Part shown: positions 47,921-57,182 of the stretch, piece after piece | How the letters are laid out: every line of letters begins with the position of its first letter | Position numbering within the stretch: the stretch's first letter is position 1 | NCBI RefSeq assembly: GCF_007004645.1 | Contig: NZ_ML660022.1 | Location: 62,001 to 126,000, forward strand | DNA: 64,000 bases | Origin: Aliiroseovarius halocynthiae | Lineage (GTDB): Bacteria; Pseudomonadota; Alphaproteobacteria; Rhodobacterales; Rhodobacteraceae | Reading direction: 5' to 3' | Position numbers and translations under genes: made by a program | The notes under the pieces: model-generated | What the model was told of the DNA's origin: nothing | Seen by the model: the letters and a program-made list of their open reading frames with translations, nothing else | Database searches by the model: none

Positions 47921-49957
47921 ATGGATGAGGCCCGTCGACAGGAATTAATTCGGATCGCCGAACAGATGGCGCAAACGGCAAGCGATGACGCGCAGCCGTT
48001 CATCGCGCGTATTTTGACCGATTTGAAAGCCCTGAAGCCTAGCATAGCCTTTGTCGGCCAGATCAAGGCCGGCAAATCACGGTTGATTAACGGCTTTACT
48101 GGTCAGGCGAATTTCTTGCCATCAGACGTGAATCCGTGGACCACAGTGGTAACGGACATGCATTTCGGGCACCCCTCCGGCCGCGCCAAGGGCGGCGTCT
48201 TCCACTTCTTCGACAACGACCAGTGGCAGGCATTGCTGTCAGAAGGTGACGAAATTCGCGGTCTGCTACCCGATAGTGAAGACGATTATAAACGCCAGAT
48301 CATCGAAGAGCAGATCGAGGCGATGAAAACGCGCGCTAAGGCTCGGTTAGGTGAGCGCTATGAAGATCTGCTGGGCACGTCGCACGATCTGGAAGACATG
48401 ACGCAAAGCGATTTGGCCCGTTATGTTAGCGCCGGAGCCGATCCCGAGGATGAGGGCGAGGAACGCGACGAGCACACCGCGCCCTATTTCAGCGACCTGA
48501 CCCGAAAGGCCGAGGTCTTTTTTGAACAGGGTCTGTTCCCCTTCCCGCTGACCGTCACCGACACTCCGGGTATCAACGACCCGCTCCTGATCCGGGAAGA
48601 GATCTCGCATCAATATTTGCGCAATTCGGATTTCTTCGTGGTTGTTATGTCGGCACACCAGGCGTTGTCGCAGGCCGACCTTAAACTGTTTCGCTTGATG
48701 CAGGCACTTGAGCTTGGCCAGATGGTTGTCTTCGTGAACCGCGTAGACGAGCTGAATCGCGGTGTCGAGGATGCTGTATCTGTGCATGCCGATGTGCGAG
48801 CTGGGCTTGAGCGAGCTCTGGGTAGCAGCCAGATGCCCGTCATCATGGGAAGCGCGCAATGGGCCCATTATGCGCTGACAGGCGAAAGTAACGGCATTGA
48901 TCATGATCAGATTTTGGCCTGGCTGAAAGCGCACCCACAAAAGATGCAACGGTTTCTGGAGGAGATTGAGCGCCTGAAGAAAACACGGCCGGAAGGTGCT
49001 GCTGAAAGCGCCCTGCGCCTTGCGGCCATGATCGCGTCGGGCCTGCCGGATTTGCGCAGCCATGTGATCCGTGAAATCTCAGACGGGCCGCGTGCCGAAC
49101 GCATTCACATTGCCGCGCAGCATCTGCGCAGTTTCGCCGCCAGCGAGCTGGAGCGCCGCCGTGTGCATCTGAAGCTGGTGGATGATGATGATGGTGACAA
49201 CGATTTCGTGCAGATGGAAGACTCTATTCGTTCGCAGCTAAGTCAGATGATCATCGACGCCAAGGATCAACTGAATACCCATGCCGAACAAAGCACCGAA
49301 GCATTGAGGCAAACACTGAATATTACGGTGCGCGATATGGTGTCGGACGTAGTTCAGGGTCGCGATGGCGTTTCGCCCTTGTTGGATCCCGGCGGCGCTA
49401 CCGAACTTGATTTCAGCAACCTGCGCCTGTCGATGCGTAACCAGCTTCTGGAAGTGGCAAAGTCTCAGTGCCAAAGCATGTTGAACGAGCTATACACCGT
49501 TGACATGAAATCTAACGCGGCTCTTGTGGAACGCGGAAGCGAGGACGAAGACACGCCCCTCAGCGTGGATACAAGTGCACTGCGCTGGTACCGCCCGGAC
49601 ACCAGCGCTTTGACCCGTGGCATCACGGTTGAACTTCGCATCTCGTGGCTGGCGCGCCTGTTGAAACAACAATCCGTGGTCGCACGCGCTGAGCAAATGA
49701 TCACCCGTGAGTTCCAGTCCATCGCATCTGATCTGGTGGATCGATTCCATTCCGACCTGGCAGAACGGCTCACGACAGTCATCGATCACCACCTTGCAGT
49801 TCTGGCTACGCGCTTCGAAGAACTGACTGATGATGAAACCGCATCTAGACCTGATGCACATGCCGCATTAGAAAACGCCAAGAGACTTTCAAATGAGCTG
49901 GAAGAGCTATTCGACGTGGGCGAAGAGCTTGAACAGCGACTCGAGGCGGCCACGTGA
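47921..49957 (+). CDS. Dynamin-like GTPase A2
   Basis: A 678-residue paralogue of A1. G1 is GQIKAGKSR at 46-54, the G2 region SDVNPWTTVVTD follows, G3 is DTPG at 214-217 and G4 NRVD at 273-276. The helical remainder includes LRISWLARLLKQQSVVARAEQ at the place where A1 has its WWRRWW patch. No transmembrane helix is seen. The ATG at 47921 is used; a TTG just before it is also in frame. The stop overlaps the B2 start (GTGA), so the A2/B2 pair mirrors A1/B1. Confidence 0.87.
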   Translation: MDEARRQELIRIAEQMAQTASDDAQPFIARILTDLKALKPSIAFVGQIKAGKSRLINGFTGQANFLPSDVNPWTTVVTDMHFGHPSGRAKGGVFHFFDNDQWQALLSEGDEIRGLLPDSEDDYKRQIIEEQIEAMKTRAKARLGERYEDLLGTSHDLEDMTQSDLARYVSAGADPEDEGEERDEHTAPYFSDLTRKAEVFFEQGLFPFPLTVTDTPGINDPLLIREEISHQYLRNSDFFVVVMSAHQALSQADLKLFRLMQALELGQMVVFVNRVDELNRGVEDAVSVHADVRAGLERALGSSQMPVIMGSAQWAHYALTGESNGIDHDQILAWLKAHPQKMQRFLEEIERLKKTRPEGAAESALRLAAMIASGLPDLRSHVIREISDGPRAERIHIAAQHLRSFAASELERRRVHLKLVDDDDGDNDFVQMEDSIRSQLSQMIIDAKDQLNTHAEQSTEALRQTLNITVRDMVSDVVQGRDGVSPLLDPGGATELDFSNLRLSMRNQLLEVAKSQCQSMLNELYTVDMKSNAALVERGSEDEDTPLSVDTSALRWYRPDTSALTRGITVELRISWLARLLKQQSVVARAEQMITREFQSIASDLVDRFHSDLAERLTTVIDHHLAVLATRFEELTDDETASRPDAHAALENAKRLSNELEELFDVGEELEQRLEAAT

Positions 49958-51252
49958 TTAACTTTCCAGAAACAAACGAAGTGCTTGGAAATCTGAACGA
50001 GTTTCTTTCCAAGACAGAGGCCGCGCCCAGCTCGGCCCCGTTGGATGCAATGCGGGCACAAGCGCAGGCACATATCGACCAGCTAGAAAGCGCCGTCACA
50101 ATCGGTTTTGCCGGCGAGTTTGGCGCGGGTAAGTCCAGCTTAGCCAACATGCTAGCCGGCACCGACATCCTGCCCACAGGTCCGCAGCACCTGAAACTGC
50201 CCCTAGTCATCGTTAAGTATGCTGCAGAACCAGAAACCTCGGTCGGCTGGTGGGATAGGCCTGCGGATAGTACTCTTGGAATTGATTTGGAAAAGGCCGC
50301 CGAGCATTCACCGGATTTCATCTCGATTGGCCTTCCATCAGAGGCCCTGCAGGAGTTGGTTCTGTTTGATCTGCCGGGCGCGGGCGCGTTGGATGAAAGC
50401 TACAAGCAGACGCTCGAGCTGCTGAAGTTCGTCGATTGCGCGATTTGGTGCACCAACGGCACCAATCCCTGGCGCGAGACTGAACGCTTCCTATGGTCGC
50501 ATGTCTCGCCCGACCTGCATGAAAACAGCTTGCTGGCTGTAACCCACACAGACCTACCGACCGTACAAGAAACACTGGCACGCCTCGTTCCGCATTTGAA
50601 GCGCGACAGCGAAGGGATGTTTCAGGCCGTAGTACCAATCGCCACTCCCGTCGCTGCACAAGCCATGGCAAACGAACCCGAGCCGGATTTCGAGCTTTGG
50701 TCTTCTTGCGGTGGCGCTGATCTGGCGCAATGTGTTCTGGATCTGGCTGCCACGCACAAAGCGCGAGATCTAGAGAAAGCCAAGGCGGATTGGGAAGCAA
50801 CACTCGCTCCTGCGCTTGTGGCGTTGGCTCCGACACAGGCCGCGACAGAGCCGGAACCTGAAGAAGCCCCTGCCCCCGCGCCAGAACCTCCCGCTGGATC
50901 CGCAAAGGCATCCCAAGCCGACACCGCCCCCCTTTCCAATGCACTCCTCGACGAATGGAAGAGCGAGATTCGCTCGCTGACAAACGAACTTCGCGCCTCG
51001 CCGGACATCGAACCGACCGAGCTATTGCGCTTGTGTCAGGAGCTGGTTGATGACTTCACCCAGAAGTTGGAACCTGGCAGCAGCGTCGATTCATCCGCCG
51101 ATTGGATCGTGGGCGAATTTGAAAACGCTTCGGATCTATTGACGTTAATGCAGTTCGAGGACACGCCAAACGCATCTGAAACTGTATTGAGCATCCTGAC
51201 GCAGCTCACTGACAATCTGTCGTGGTCTGGAACGCGCGCAGATGACGGCTAG
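49954..51252 (+). CDS. Dynamin-like GTPase B2
   Basis: A 432-residue paralogue of B1. G1 is GEFGAGKSS at 54-62, G3 is DLPG at 139-142 (threonine replaced by leucine), and THTD at 197-200 is the G4 candidate. WCTNGTNPWRETER (165-178) repeats the B1 signature. After about residue 288 there is a shorter Pro/Ala/Glu linker and then a helical end (LLDEWKSEIRSLTNEL). GTG start within the A2 stop. The DLPG change may weaken hydrolysis. Confidence 0.83.
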   Translation: MINFPETNEVLGNLNEFLSKTEAAPSSAPLDAMRAQAQAHIDQLESAVTIGFAGEFGAGKSSLANMLAGTDILPTGPQHLKLPLVIVKYAAEPETSVGWWDRPADSTLGIDLEKAAEHSPDFISIGLPSEALQELVLFDLPGAGALDESYKQTLELLKFVDCAIWCTNGTNPWRETERFLWSHVSPDLHENSLLAVTHTDLPTVQETLARLVPHLKRDSEGMFQAVVPIATPVAAQAMANEPEPDFELWSSCGGADLAQCVLDLAATHKARDLEKAKADWEATLAPALVALAPTQAATEPEPEEAPAPAPEPPAGSAKASQADTAPLSNALLDEWKSEIRSLTNELRASPDIEPTELLRLCQELVDDFTQKLEPGSSVDSSADWIVGEFENASDLLTLMQFEDTPNASETVLSILTQLTDNLSWSGTRADDG

Positions 51253-51579
51253 TCAAGACTTATCCACAGAATCACGTCAACCAAGCTAAGAATCATTCAG
51301 CCAACCGGGCACAAATTCTTTTCATCTTGTGTAATTGATCAAGGATTCTGTGCACGCAAACATATGGCGCACGCCTATATCTTCTCCGTTTGAGCAACAA
51401 AGCCACTACGCGGCCAGATTTGTCGCGTTGAGTCATAGCGAAGCCATGCGCCCGCCACAGTTTGGTCTCAATTCATAAGTCTAACTTTCAGGCATCAGGG
51501 GTTGCATTTACCATCACAATAAAGGCCAAAAGGTCAGATGTATCCCTCGGTAGTAATTGAGACACGCAGGTAAGACTAA
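51253..51579. promoter_or_regulatory. 327-bp gap inside the dynamin-kinase cluster
   Basis: No gene is seen. The region is AT-richer than its flanks, consistent with a promoter for the kinase and downstream genes. It contains one perfect DnaA-box-like TTATCCACA (51260-51268). No strong terminator is visible after B2. Confidence 0.45.
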
Positions 51580-53700
51580 ATGAGCCAGAATCAGGCCTCG
51601 GGGCACGATGTTGAAAACCCCCAAATTGAAGCCTTGCAGCCCGGTGAGAAATTGCTGCGCGGCCAGTACGAGATTCTAAGCTTCCTGAACAATGGTGGTT
51701 TTGGCGTCACCTACCTTGCACGCGACAGTTTAGACCGGAATGTTGTCATTAAGGAATGCTTCCCAAGCGCGCTTTGCCGCCGCGATGGCAGCAAGGTTGA
51801 AGCTGTTGACCCAGCCTATGCGGAAGACCTGCGCTCGATCATTGATTTGTTCATTCAGGAAGCCCGCAACCACGCACGTCTTGTTCACCCGAACATTGTG
51901 AACGTGCATCAGGTTTTCGAGGACAATCAGACCGCCTATATCGCGATGGATCTAATCAACGGCGGCGACTTGCTGGATTATATTCAAGATGACCGCAACG
52001 ACGCCTCGCCGGACTTTATTGTAAAAGTCACCGAGAAGATGCTGTCCGCTGTATCATTCATCCATGAAAACGGGATGCTGCACCGCGACATCTCGCCCGA
52101 CAACATCCTGATCGATGAGCATGGCGAACCTGTGCTGATCGACTTCGGCGCAGCCCGCGAACAGGCCGCAAACCGTTCCGCCGCCCTGCTGACTTTGCGT
52201 GTCATCAAAGACGGCTACTCGCCGCATGAATTTTATGCCCGTGGTGCCGATCAAGACGAAACCAGCGACCTGTATGTGCTGGCAGCGACCCTGTATCACG
52301 CCATCAGCGGCGAGCGCCCGATCGACGGAAAATCGCGCTTGGACGCGTTCAACGCAGGCAGGGACGATCCCTATGTTCCGCTTGCCGGTCGTTTCGCAGG
52401 ATATCCCATCGGCTTCTTGGAAGCGCTGGACAAAGCGATGGAAGTTCACGTCGTCGACCGCGTGCAATCTGCGCTTGAATGGCTGCGCATGTTCCGTGGC
52501 CCGGCTGTTGTGTTCGAAGAGTTCGGCTATCGCCCCAGCTCGGTCATCGTGGCACTTGAACGCCCCGAAGATGACACGCGGGTCAAAACCGAAAATGCAG
52601 AAGCTTTGGTCACCGCTCTGCTGGCCAGCGAAGAAGATGTCGCAACGGCTGCACAGTCCGAAGGCCTGACGTCTTCTGCTGACCCAGACGCTGAGTCCAG
52701 CGACGAACCAGCGGTTACGGTCGTTAAAAGCGGTTCGGGCGGCAGCAGCAAAGCCATCATCGGTATCGTTGCACTTCTGGCGCTTGCCGCTGGTGGGTAC
52801 TTCGCGTTTAGCGGATCGGGCAGCGACGGCGGAGAGACCGTCGAAGTTGCCGAGGTCACCCCGGCACCGGTTGCTCCGGCAGTTGCCGAAGAAGCCGAAC
52901 CTGAAGTGGAAGCCGTCGCCGAACCTGAGCCTGTCGTAGAAGAGGCTGCCCCGGTTGCGGAAGAGGTGGTTGAAGAACCCGCCCTCGTCGAGGAAGAAGC
53001 GACCGAAACCGCCGCAGCTGAACCCGAGGCCGTTGCCGAAGAAACAGCTGAAGAGGCAGCTCCAGCACCTGTCACCACCGATCCTGCAAACCTGCTGCAA
53101 AACCAGATCGCCTTTGGGCACTGGGATGTCGAGATCCCCTTCGCCACCAGCACGCGCCGCCTGTCGATTGGCCAAGCCGTTGCAATCACAGGAATTGACC
53201 CCAATCGTGACATGTCAATCATCGGTGACTGGGTGCGCCGTGGGGCAATCATATTCTCGGTCAACGGCAAGTCTGTTACTGACAGTGCAAGCTTCGCAAC
53301 CCGCATTCTTAACGATGTAAAAGTGGACCCTGACGGCTATATCCGCGTCGCGGCGCGGTATCGTCCGGCGGGCAGCCCGCGCGCCCTGAACGGTCTTTTG
53401 GCTCTGCCTGCTATCCGATTCTTCGGGTTGGAAAATGGGCTTACCCTGACCGGGCACAATGCCGACAACGGCGACTGGGCCCTACAGGTCACCCGTGTAT
53501 CCGACGATTTTAAAGATGATCTGCGTGAAGGCGATATCTTGCTGTCCGAAAACGTAACTGGCCAGCAACTCAACGCCATCGAAAGCCTTGACCGCGTTCT
53601 TGAAACCCTTGCCGCTGACGGTGTGTCTCAGGCACGCCTGACCGTGTTGCGTAACGGCGGCGAGGTTCAGGTTCCTATGCAACTTGCTGAGGAATCTTGA
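51580..53700 (+). CDS. Transmembrane Ser/Thr protein kinase with periplasmic PDZ-like region
   Basis: A 706-residue protein. The cytoplasmic kinase has a glycine loop NNGGFGVTY (about 37-45), K58 in VVIKE, HRDISPDN at 168-175 and DFG at 188-190. The usual HRDxK lysine is serine, a variant seen in some bacterial kinases. One transmembrane helix lies at about 392-411. It is followed by an acidic Pro/Ala/Glu linker (about 418-500) and a C-terminal domain with two PDZ-like units (GAIIFSVNGKSVTDSASF and DLREGDILLSENVTGQQL). Type II-like topology puts the PDZ part in the periplasm. It is followed by FHA and PP2C genes, its likely substrate reader and antagonist. Confidence 0.88.
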   Translation: MSQNQASGHDVENPQIEALQPGEKLLRGQYEILSFLNNGGFGVTYLARDSLDRNVVIKECFPSALCRRDGSKVEAVDPAYAEDLRSIIDLFIQEARNHARLVHPNIVNVHQVFEDNQTAYIAMDLINGGDLLDYIQDDRNDASPDFIVKVTEKMLSAVSFIHENGMLHRDISPDNILIDEHGEPVLIDFGAAREQAANRSAALLTLRVIKDGYSPHEFYARGADQDETSDLYVLAATLYHAISGERPIDGKSRLDAFNAGRDDPYVPLAGRFAGYPIGFLEALDKAMEVHVVDRVQSALEWLRMFRGPAVVFEEFGYRPSSVIVALERPEDDTRVKTENAEALVTALLASEEDVATAAQSEGLTSSADPDAESSDEPAVTVVKSGSGGSSKAIIGIVALLALAAGGYFAFSGSGSDGGETVEVAEVTPAPVAPAVAEEAEPEVEAVAEPEPVVEEAAPVAEEVVEEPALVEEEATETAAAEPEAVAEETAEEAAPAPVTTDPANLLQNQIAFGHWDVEIPFATSTRRLSIGQAVAITGIDPNRDMSIIGDWVRRGAIIFSVNGKSVTDSASFATRILNDVKVDPDGYIRVAARYRPAGSPRALNGLLALPAIRFFGLENGLTLTGHNADNGDWALQVTRVSDDFKDDLREGDILLSENVTGQQLNAIESLDRVLETLAADGVSQARLTVLRNGGEVQVPMQLAEES

Positions 53701-53896
53701 TACGTATCATTCACTGACTGCCAGAATGTGTTCTCTGCGGGCCAGTTGGTTCCGGGCGGATGTTGGATCCGCTGCAGTGCTTAACAAGTATCTGAGTACC
53801 TGAAAACTTAACGTCTGGCTGGGTGAGATACCAGGTTGGGATGTCGATCACGTGCTGGGGTTGTACCCCAGTAAGCGAGTGAAAGGTGAAGTAGCT

Positions 53897-54910
53897 ATGT
53901 TCAAATATAAAAGTCCGCTCAGCCGGCTGCTTGAAGGTAACACAAAAACTGAAGATCAAGACGACGCTCTTGAGGAAGAGCGTAACGAAGCCGAAGAAGA
54001 GCCCATTGCGGATCTGAACGCTCTTCGTCAGGTTCTTGCGGGTGGCAATCAAGCTGCTGAAGCCAAAGAAGAACCAGCCGAAATCACAGCGCCTGAACGC
54101 GCTGCGGTCGCCGAGGTCAAAGCCGAGGACATCACGCCTGTTACCGTTGAGGAAGACATTGCCGAAGTCGAAGCAACAGCTGCCCAGACCGAGGATGCAG
54201 GGGTCGACGTGATTGTAAACACGATCCTGGCAGAAGACGTTCCCAACTCGGCCGGGCCCAGCATCGCGCTGACCGAACCCACTGGGATCGCTGAAATCGC
54301 GCCGATCAAGGTCGAAGCCGCCCCGGCTGACGCCGAAATCGAACCGGAAGAGATTGCGGAGCCTGAGCCAGTTGCCGTGACCGAGCCCGTCGTCGAACCC
54401 GTTCCCGCCGCGACTCCTACGCAGGCACCTGCGGCTGAGGCTGAGGCGAAGATTGATCGCAGCGAACGCGTGAAGACCACCTTCCTGGGCTTTGAGCGCC
54501 CCGACGCACATGTACAGGACAGCATGGAAGCTGCACCTGTATCGAAGCGGGAAGTAGACCAGAACAGCTTCCCCGTAGGGTGGCTGGTCATCACCGAAGG
54601 TCCGGGGCGCGGCACCAGTTTTTCGCTGATTGAAGGCTTGGCTCAGCTTGGCCGCAATGACGACCAAGCCATCCAGCTTGACTTTGGTGACAATGGCATC
54701 TCGCGCGCGGGACACGCTGTTGTAGCCTATAACACTGAAGACCGAACCTGCTATCTGGGCCATGGAGGCAAAGCCAACTTGGTGCGCCTGAACGGCGGAC
54801 CAGTCCTGAGCACCGTTCCCCTATCAAATGGTGACATGATCCGCATCAGCGACACGACGCTTCGGTTCGTAACGTTCTGCGGCGATAACTTTGACTGGCA
54901 GGACAAGTAA
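53897..54910 (+). CDS. FHA-domain protein
   Basis: A 337-residue protein. The first 210 residues are acidic and Pro/Ala/Glu-rich, starting from a short conserved-looking head (MFKYKSPLSRLLEGNTK). The C-terminal about 110 residues fit an FHA phosphothreonine-binding fold: PGRGTSFSLIEGLAQLGRNDDQ, DNGISRAGHAVVAYN and LVRLNGGPVLSTVPLSNGDMIRIS. FHA domains read kinase products, so phosphorylation by the neighbouring kinase is likely. The start at 53897 has AAGGTGAAG upstream; a longer frame begins 15 codons earlier. Confidence 0.85.
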   Translation: MFKYKSPLSRLLEGNTKTEDQDDALEEERNEAEEEPIADLNALRQVLAGGNQAAEAKEEPAEITAPERAAVAEVKAEDITPVTVEEDIAEVEATAAQTEDAGVDVIVNTILAEDVPNSAGPSIALTEPTGIAEIAPIKVEAAPADAEIEPEEIAEPEPVAVTEPVVEPVPAATPTQAPAAEAEAKIDRSERVKTTFLGFERPDAHVQDSMEAAPVSKREVDQNSFPVGWLVITEGPGRGTSFSLIEGLAQLGRNDDQAIQLDFGDNGISRAGHAVVAYNTEDRTCYLGHGGKANLVRLNGGPVLSTVPLSNGDMIRISDTTLRFVTFCGDNFDWQDK

Positions 54911-54913
54911 ACT

Positions 54914-55699
54914 ATGCTGGCAAACCCTGCATATGACATTGCCCTTGTGGCAGATCAAGGCAAGCGGGACACGCAGGAAGACGCGATCGCAGCGCGCTTC
55001 TTTGATGACCTTGATGCAGGATATGTCGTTGTCGCGGATGGTATGGGTGGTCATGACGCTGGGGATGTTGCCTCGGCGCTTGTGAAGACCACCTGGCAAT
55101 CTGAACTGGACGGTATTCTTGAAGGTGGAGACTGCAAAGACGGTCATGTGGTTGAACAGCTAAACCAGGTGGTTTTGCGTGCCAACGACGCCGTTGCCAA
55201 CTATCTTGACGAAAATGGATCCGAACTTCGTATGGGCTCGACCCTTCTTGGTGTGCTTTTGCGTGGCAAGCGGTTGAACTGGGTCTCGGTTGGGGATTCC
55301 CCGCTTTACCTGTGTCGCAACGGGTTCATGATGCGGATAAACGAAGACCACTCGATGGCCCCGATGATCGACGCGCAGATATCGGACGGCACTCTGTCTG
55401 AGGAAGAGGCACGCACCCATCCCGATCGTAACCAGCTGACATCGGTCATTATGGGTGCGCCCGTACCCAAGCTGGATTGCCCCGAGACGGCCGTCGAACT
55501 GGCCAAAGGTGACGTGCTTTTGGCGGCCAGCGATGGGCTTCAGTATCTCGAAGATGATCAGATTCAATCGTTGGCCATCAGCTATCGTGATCAGCCAGCC
55601 CGCGACCTTGCTGTAGCGCTTGTACAAGCCCTGCGTGCGAAGGCGCATCCTGATCAGGACAACACAACGATCGCAGTCATCAAACCGTTAAATATCTGA
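54914..55699 (+). CDS. PP2C-family protein phosphatase
   Basis: A 261-residue metal-dependent Ser/Thr phosphatase. The metal-binding motifs VADGMGGHDAGDVAS (about residue 39), GSTLLGVLL, WVSVGDSPLYL and LAASDGLQYL are in order, with the final DQDNTTIAV aspartate. RQEDA-like KRDTQEDAIA near the N-terminus supplies another metal ligand. It starts three bases after the FHA gene and should oppose the kinase encoded 1.2 kb upstream. This set matches the TagF-less part of the kinase/phosphatase/FHA switch used by type VI secretion, without any secretion gene here. Confidence 0.92.
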   Translation: MLANPAYDIALVADQGKRDTQEDAIAARFFDDLDAGYVVVADGMGGHDAGDVASALVKTTWQSELDGILEGGDCKDGHVVEQLNQVVLRANDAVANYLDENGSELRMGSTLLGVLLRGKRLNWVSVGDSPLYLCRNGFMMRINEDHSMAPMIDAQISDGTLSEEEARTHPDRNQLTSVIMGAPVPKLDCPETAVELAKGDVLLAASDGLQYLEDDQIQSLAISYRDQPARDLAVALVQALRAKAHPDQDNTTIAVIKPLNI

Positions 55700-55733
55700 A
55701 CTAAAGAATCTATTCTGAGGAACCACAAGAACT

Positions 55734-57149
55734 ATGAGAAACCTCTTCTTCGCATCCGGTTTGGCAATTGCCGCAATGACAGGTTCTGCCGTCGCCCAAG
55801 AGGCTTGCTCGGACTATGTGGTCAAGCGAGGCGATAGCCTGCGCGAGATCTCGATGCGTGCATTTGGCACCACCGATTTCCGCAAAATCTATAACGCCAA
55901 CAAGCAGGCGATCGGCAAAGACCCGAATATTATCCGTCTTGGGATGACACTGTCGATCCCGTGCGATGACAATTCTGTCATTCGAATCGTCACTGCAAAC
56001 AGCGATGCCGAAAAAATGGCGCGTGAAATGTCAGCCGAGCTGATTGCCGCCGCCGAAGCTCGCGCCGCCACTGCGATCGCCGAGGCTGAAGCCCGCGTTG
56101 CAAGCGCCGAAGCTGCCGAAGCCGAAGCTCAGAAAGCCAGCGAAGCTGCCATTGCTGCAGCCAAGGCCGAGGCCACAGCTGCCAGTGAGGACGCTGTCGC
56201 TGCCGCTAAGGACGAGGCTGAGGCAGCCATTGCTGCTGCCAAGGCGGAACGTGAAGCTGCTATGGCCGCGGCTGCCGCCGAACGCGAAGCTGCTGTTGCC
56301 ACCGCCAAAGCAGAAGCCGCCGCCGCCATCGAAGCTGCCCGCGCTGAAGGTGCCGCGCTGATCCGCGAAGCCGCCGCCCCCGCTGCATCGGCTGTGGACG
56401 AACGTCAAATCCTGCTGATCACCGGCGGCAACTATGCGCCCTTCACCGACGAAAATCTGCCCAATCGCGGCCTGTACACGAAGCTTGTGGAAACCGCATT
56501 CCTGCGCGCCGCACCCGAGCAATCATACAAGATTCAGTTTGTGAACGACTGGAGCTCGCATCTGGATCTGCTGATGCCGACGCTGGCCTTTGATGGCACA
56601 TTCCCATGGTCGCGCCCGAACTGTGAAGAGGCCGATGCGCTGTCTGAAAAGGACCGCGCGCGTTGCGAGACCTACAACTTCTCAAACCCTTTCTATGAAG
56701 TGGTGGATACTTTCTTTGCGCAGGATGGATCTGGATACGAAGCCTCTCTAAGTTATGCAGATTTCGCCGGAGCACGGATCTGCCGCCCTGAAGGCTGGTC
56801 TTTGACCCATATGAATGCCGTCGGCCTGTATGAACCTGCAATCACGTTGGTCCGCCCGATTTCGCCCGACGACTGCTTTCATGCCATCGCAAATGGCACC
56901 GCTGATATCATCGCAATCGAAGCCCATCTGGCCGTCGAAGCAATCGGTCGGCTGGGTTATGAAGGCGTCATTATCGAGAACCCGAACCTTGCAGCAATCA
57001 AATCTCTGAACGTGATGACCCATGTGGACCACCCGGATGGGAAAACCGTTCTTGAGATGTTGAACCGCGGGTTGGACATCATGCAGCAATCTGGCGAGTG
57101 GCGAGACATCGTGTCGACTGCCCTGCGCCATCAAATGGACAACAGTTAA
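55734..57149 (+). CDS. Exported LysM + coiled coil + solute-binding domain protein
   Basis: A 471-residue periplasmic protein. Signal peptide MRNLFFASGLAIAAMTGSAVA is followed by a LysM domain (YVVKRGDSLREIS..., about 28-77), which binds peptidoglycan. A long Ala/Glu-rich coiled coil (about 88-215) made of AEA repeats follows. The C-terminal about 245 residues resemble a family 3 solute-binding protein: GGNYAPFTDENL, DLLMPTLAFDGTFPW and VDTFFAQDG. Ending NRGLDIMQQSGEWRDIV is the usual closing helix. A binding domain tied to peptidoglycan by a LysM and a spacer suggests a sensor rather than a transport component. Confidence 0.85.
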   Translation: MRNLFFASGLAIAAMTGSAVAQEACSDYVVKRGDSLREISMRAFGTTDFRKIYNANKQAIGKDPNIIRLGMTLSIPCDDNSVIRIVTANSDAEKMAREMSAELIAAAEARAATAIAEAEARVASAEAAEAEAQKASEAAIAAAKAEATAASEDAVAAAKDEAEAAIAAAKAEREAAMAAAAAEREAAVATAKAEAAAAIEAARAEGAALIREAAAPAASAVDERQILLITGGNYAPFTDENLPNRGLYTKLVETAFLRAAPEQSYKIQFVNDWSSHLDLLMPTLAFDGTFPWSRPNCEEADALSEKDRARCETYNFSNPFYEVVDTFFAQDGSGYEASLSYADFAGARICRPEGWSLTHMNAVGLYEPAITLVRPISPDDCFHAIANGTADIIAIEAHLAVEAIGRLGYEGVIIENPNLAAIKSLNVMTHVDHPDGKTVLEMLNRGLDIMQQSGEWRDIVSTALRHQMDNS

Positions 57150-57182
57150 GGCCTTGCTGGTCAAAAATCTGGAGGATAGGAA

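Noticed and set aside
51260-51268. Perfect DnaA-box sequence TTATCCACA between B2 and the kinase gene
   Set aside because: Only one copy, with no other origin features and no dnaA, parA or gidA nearby; chance occurrence is sufficient.
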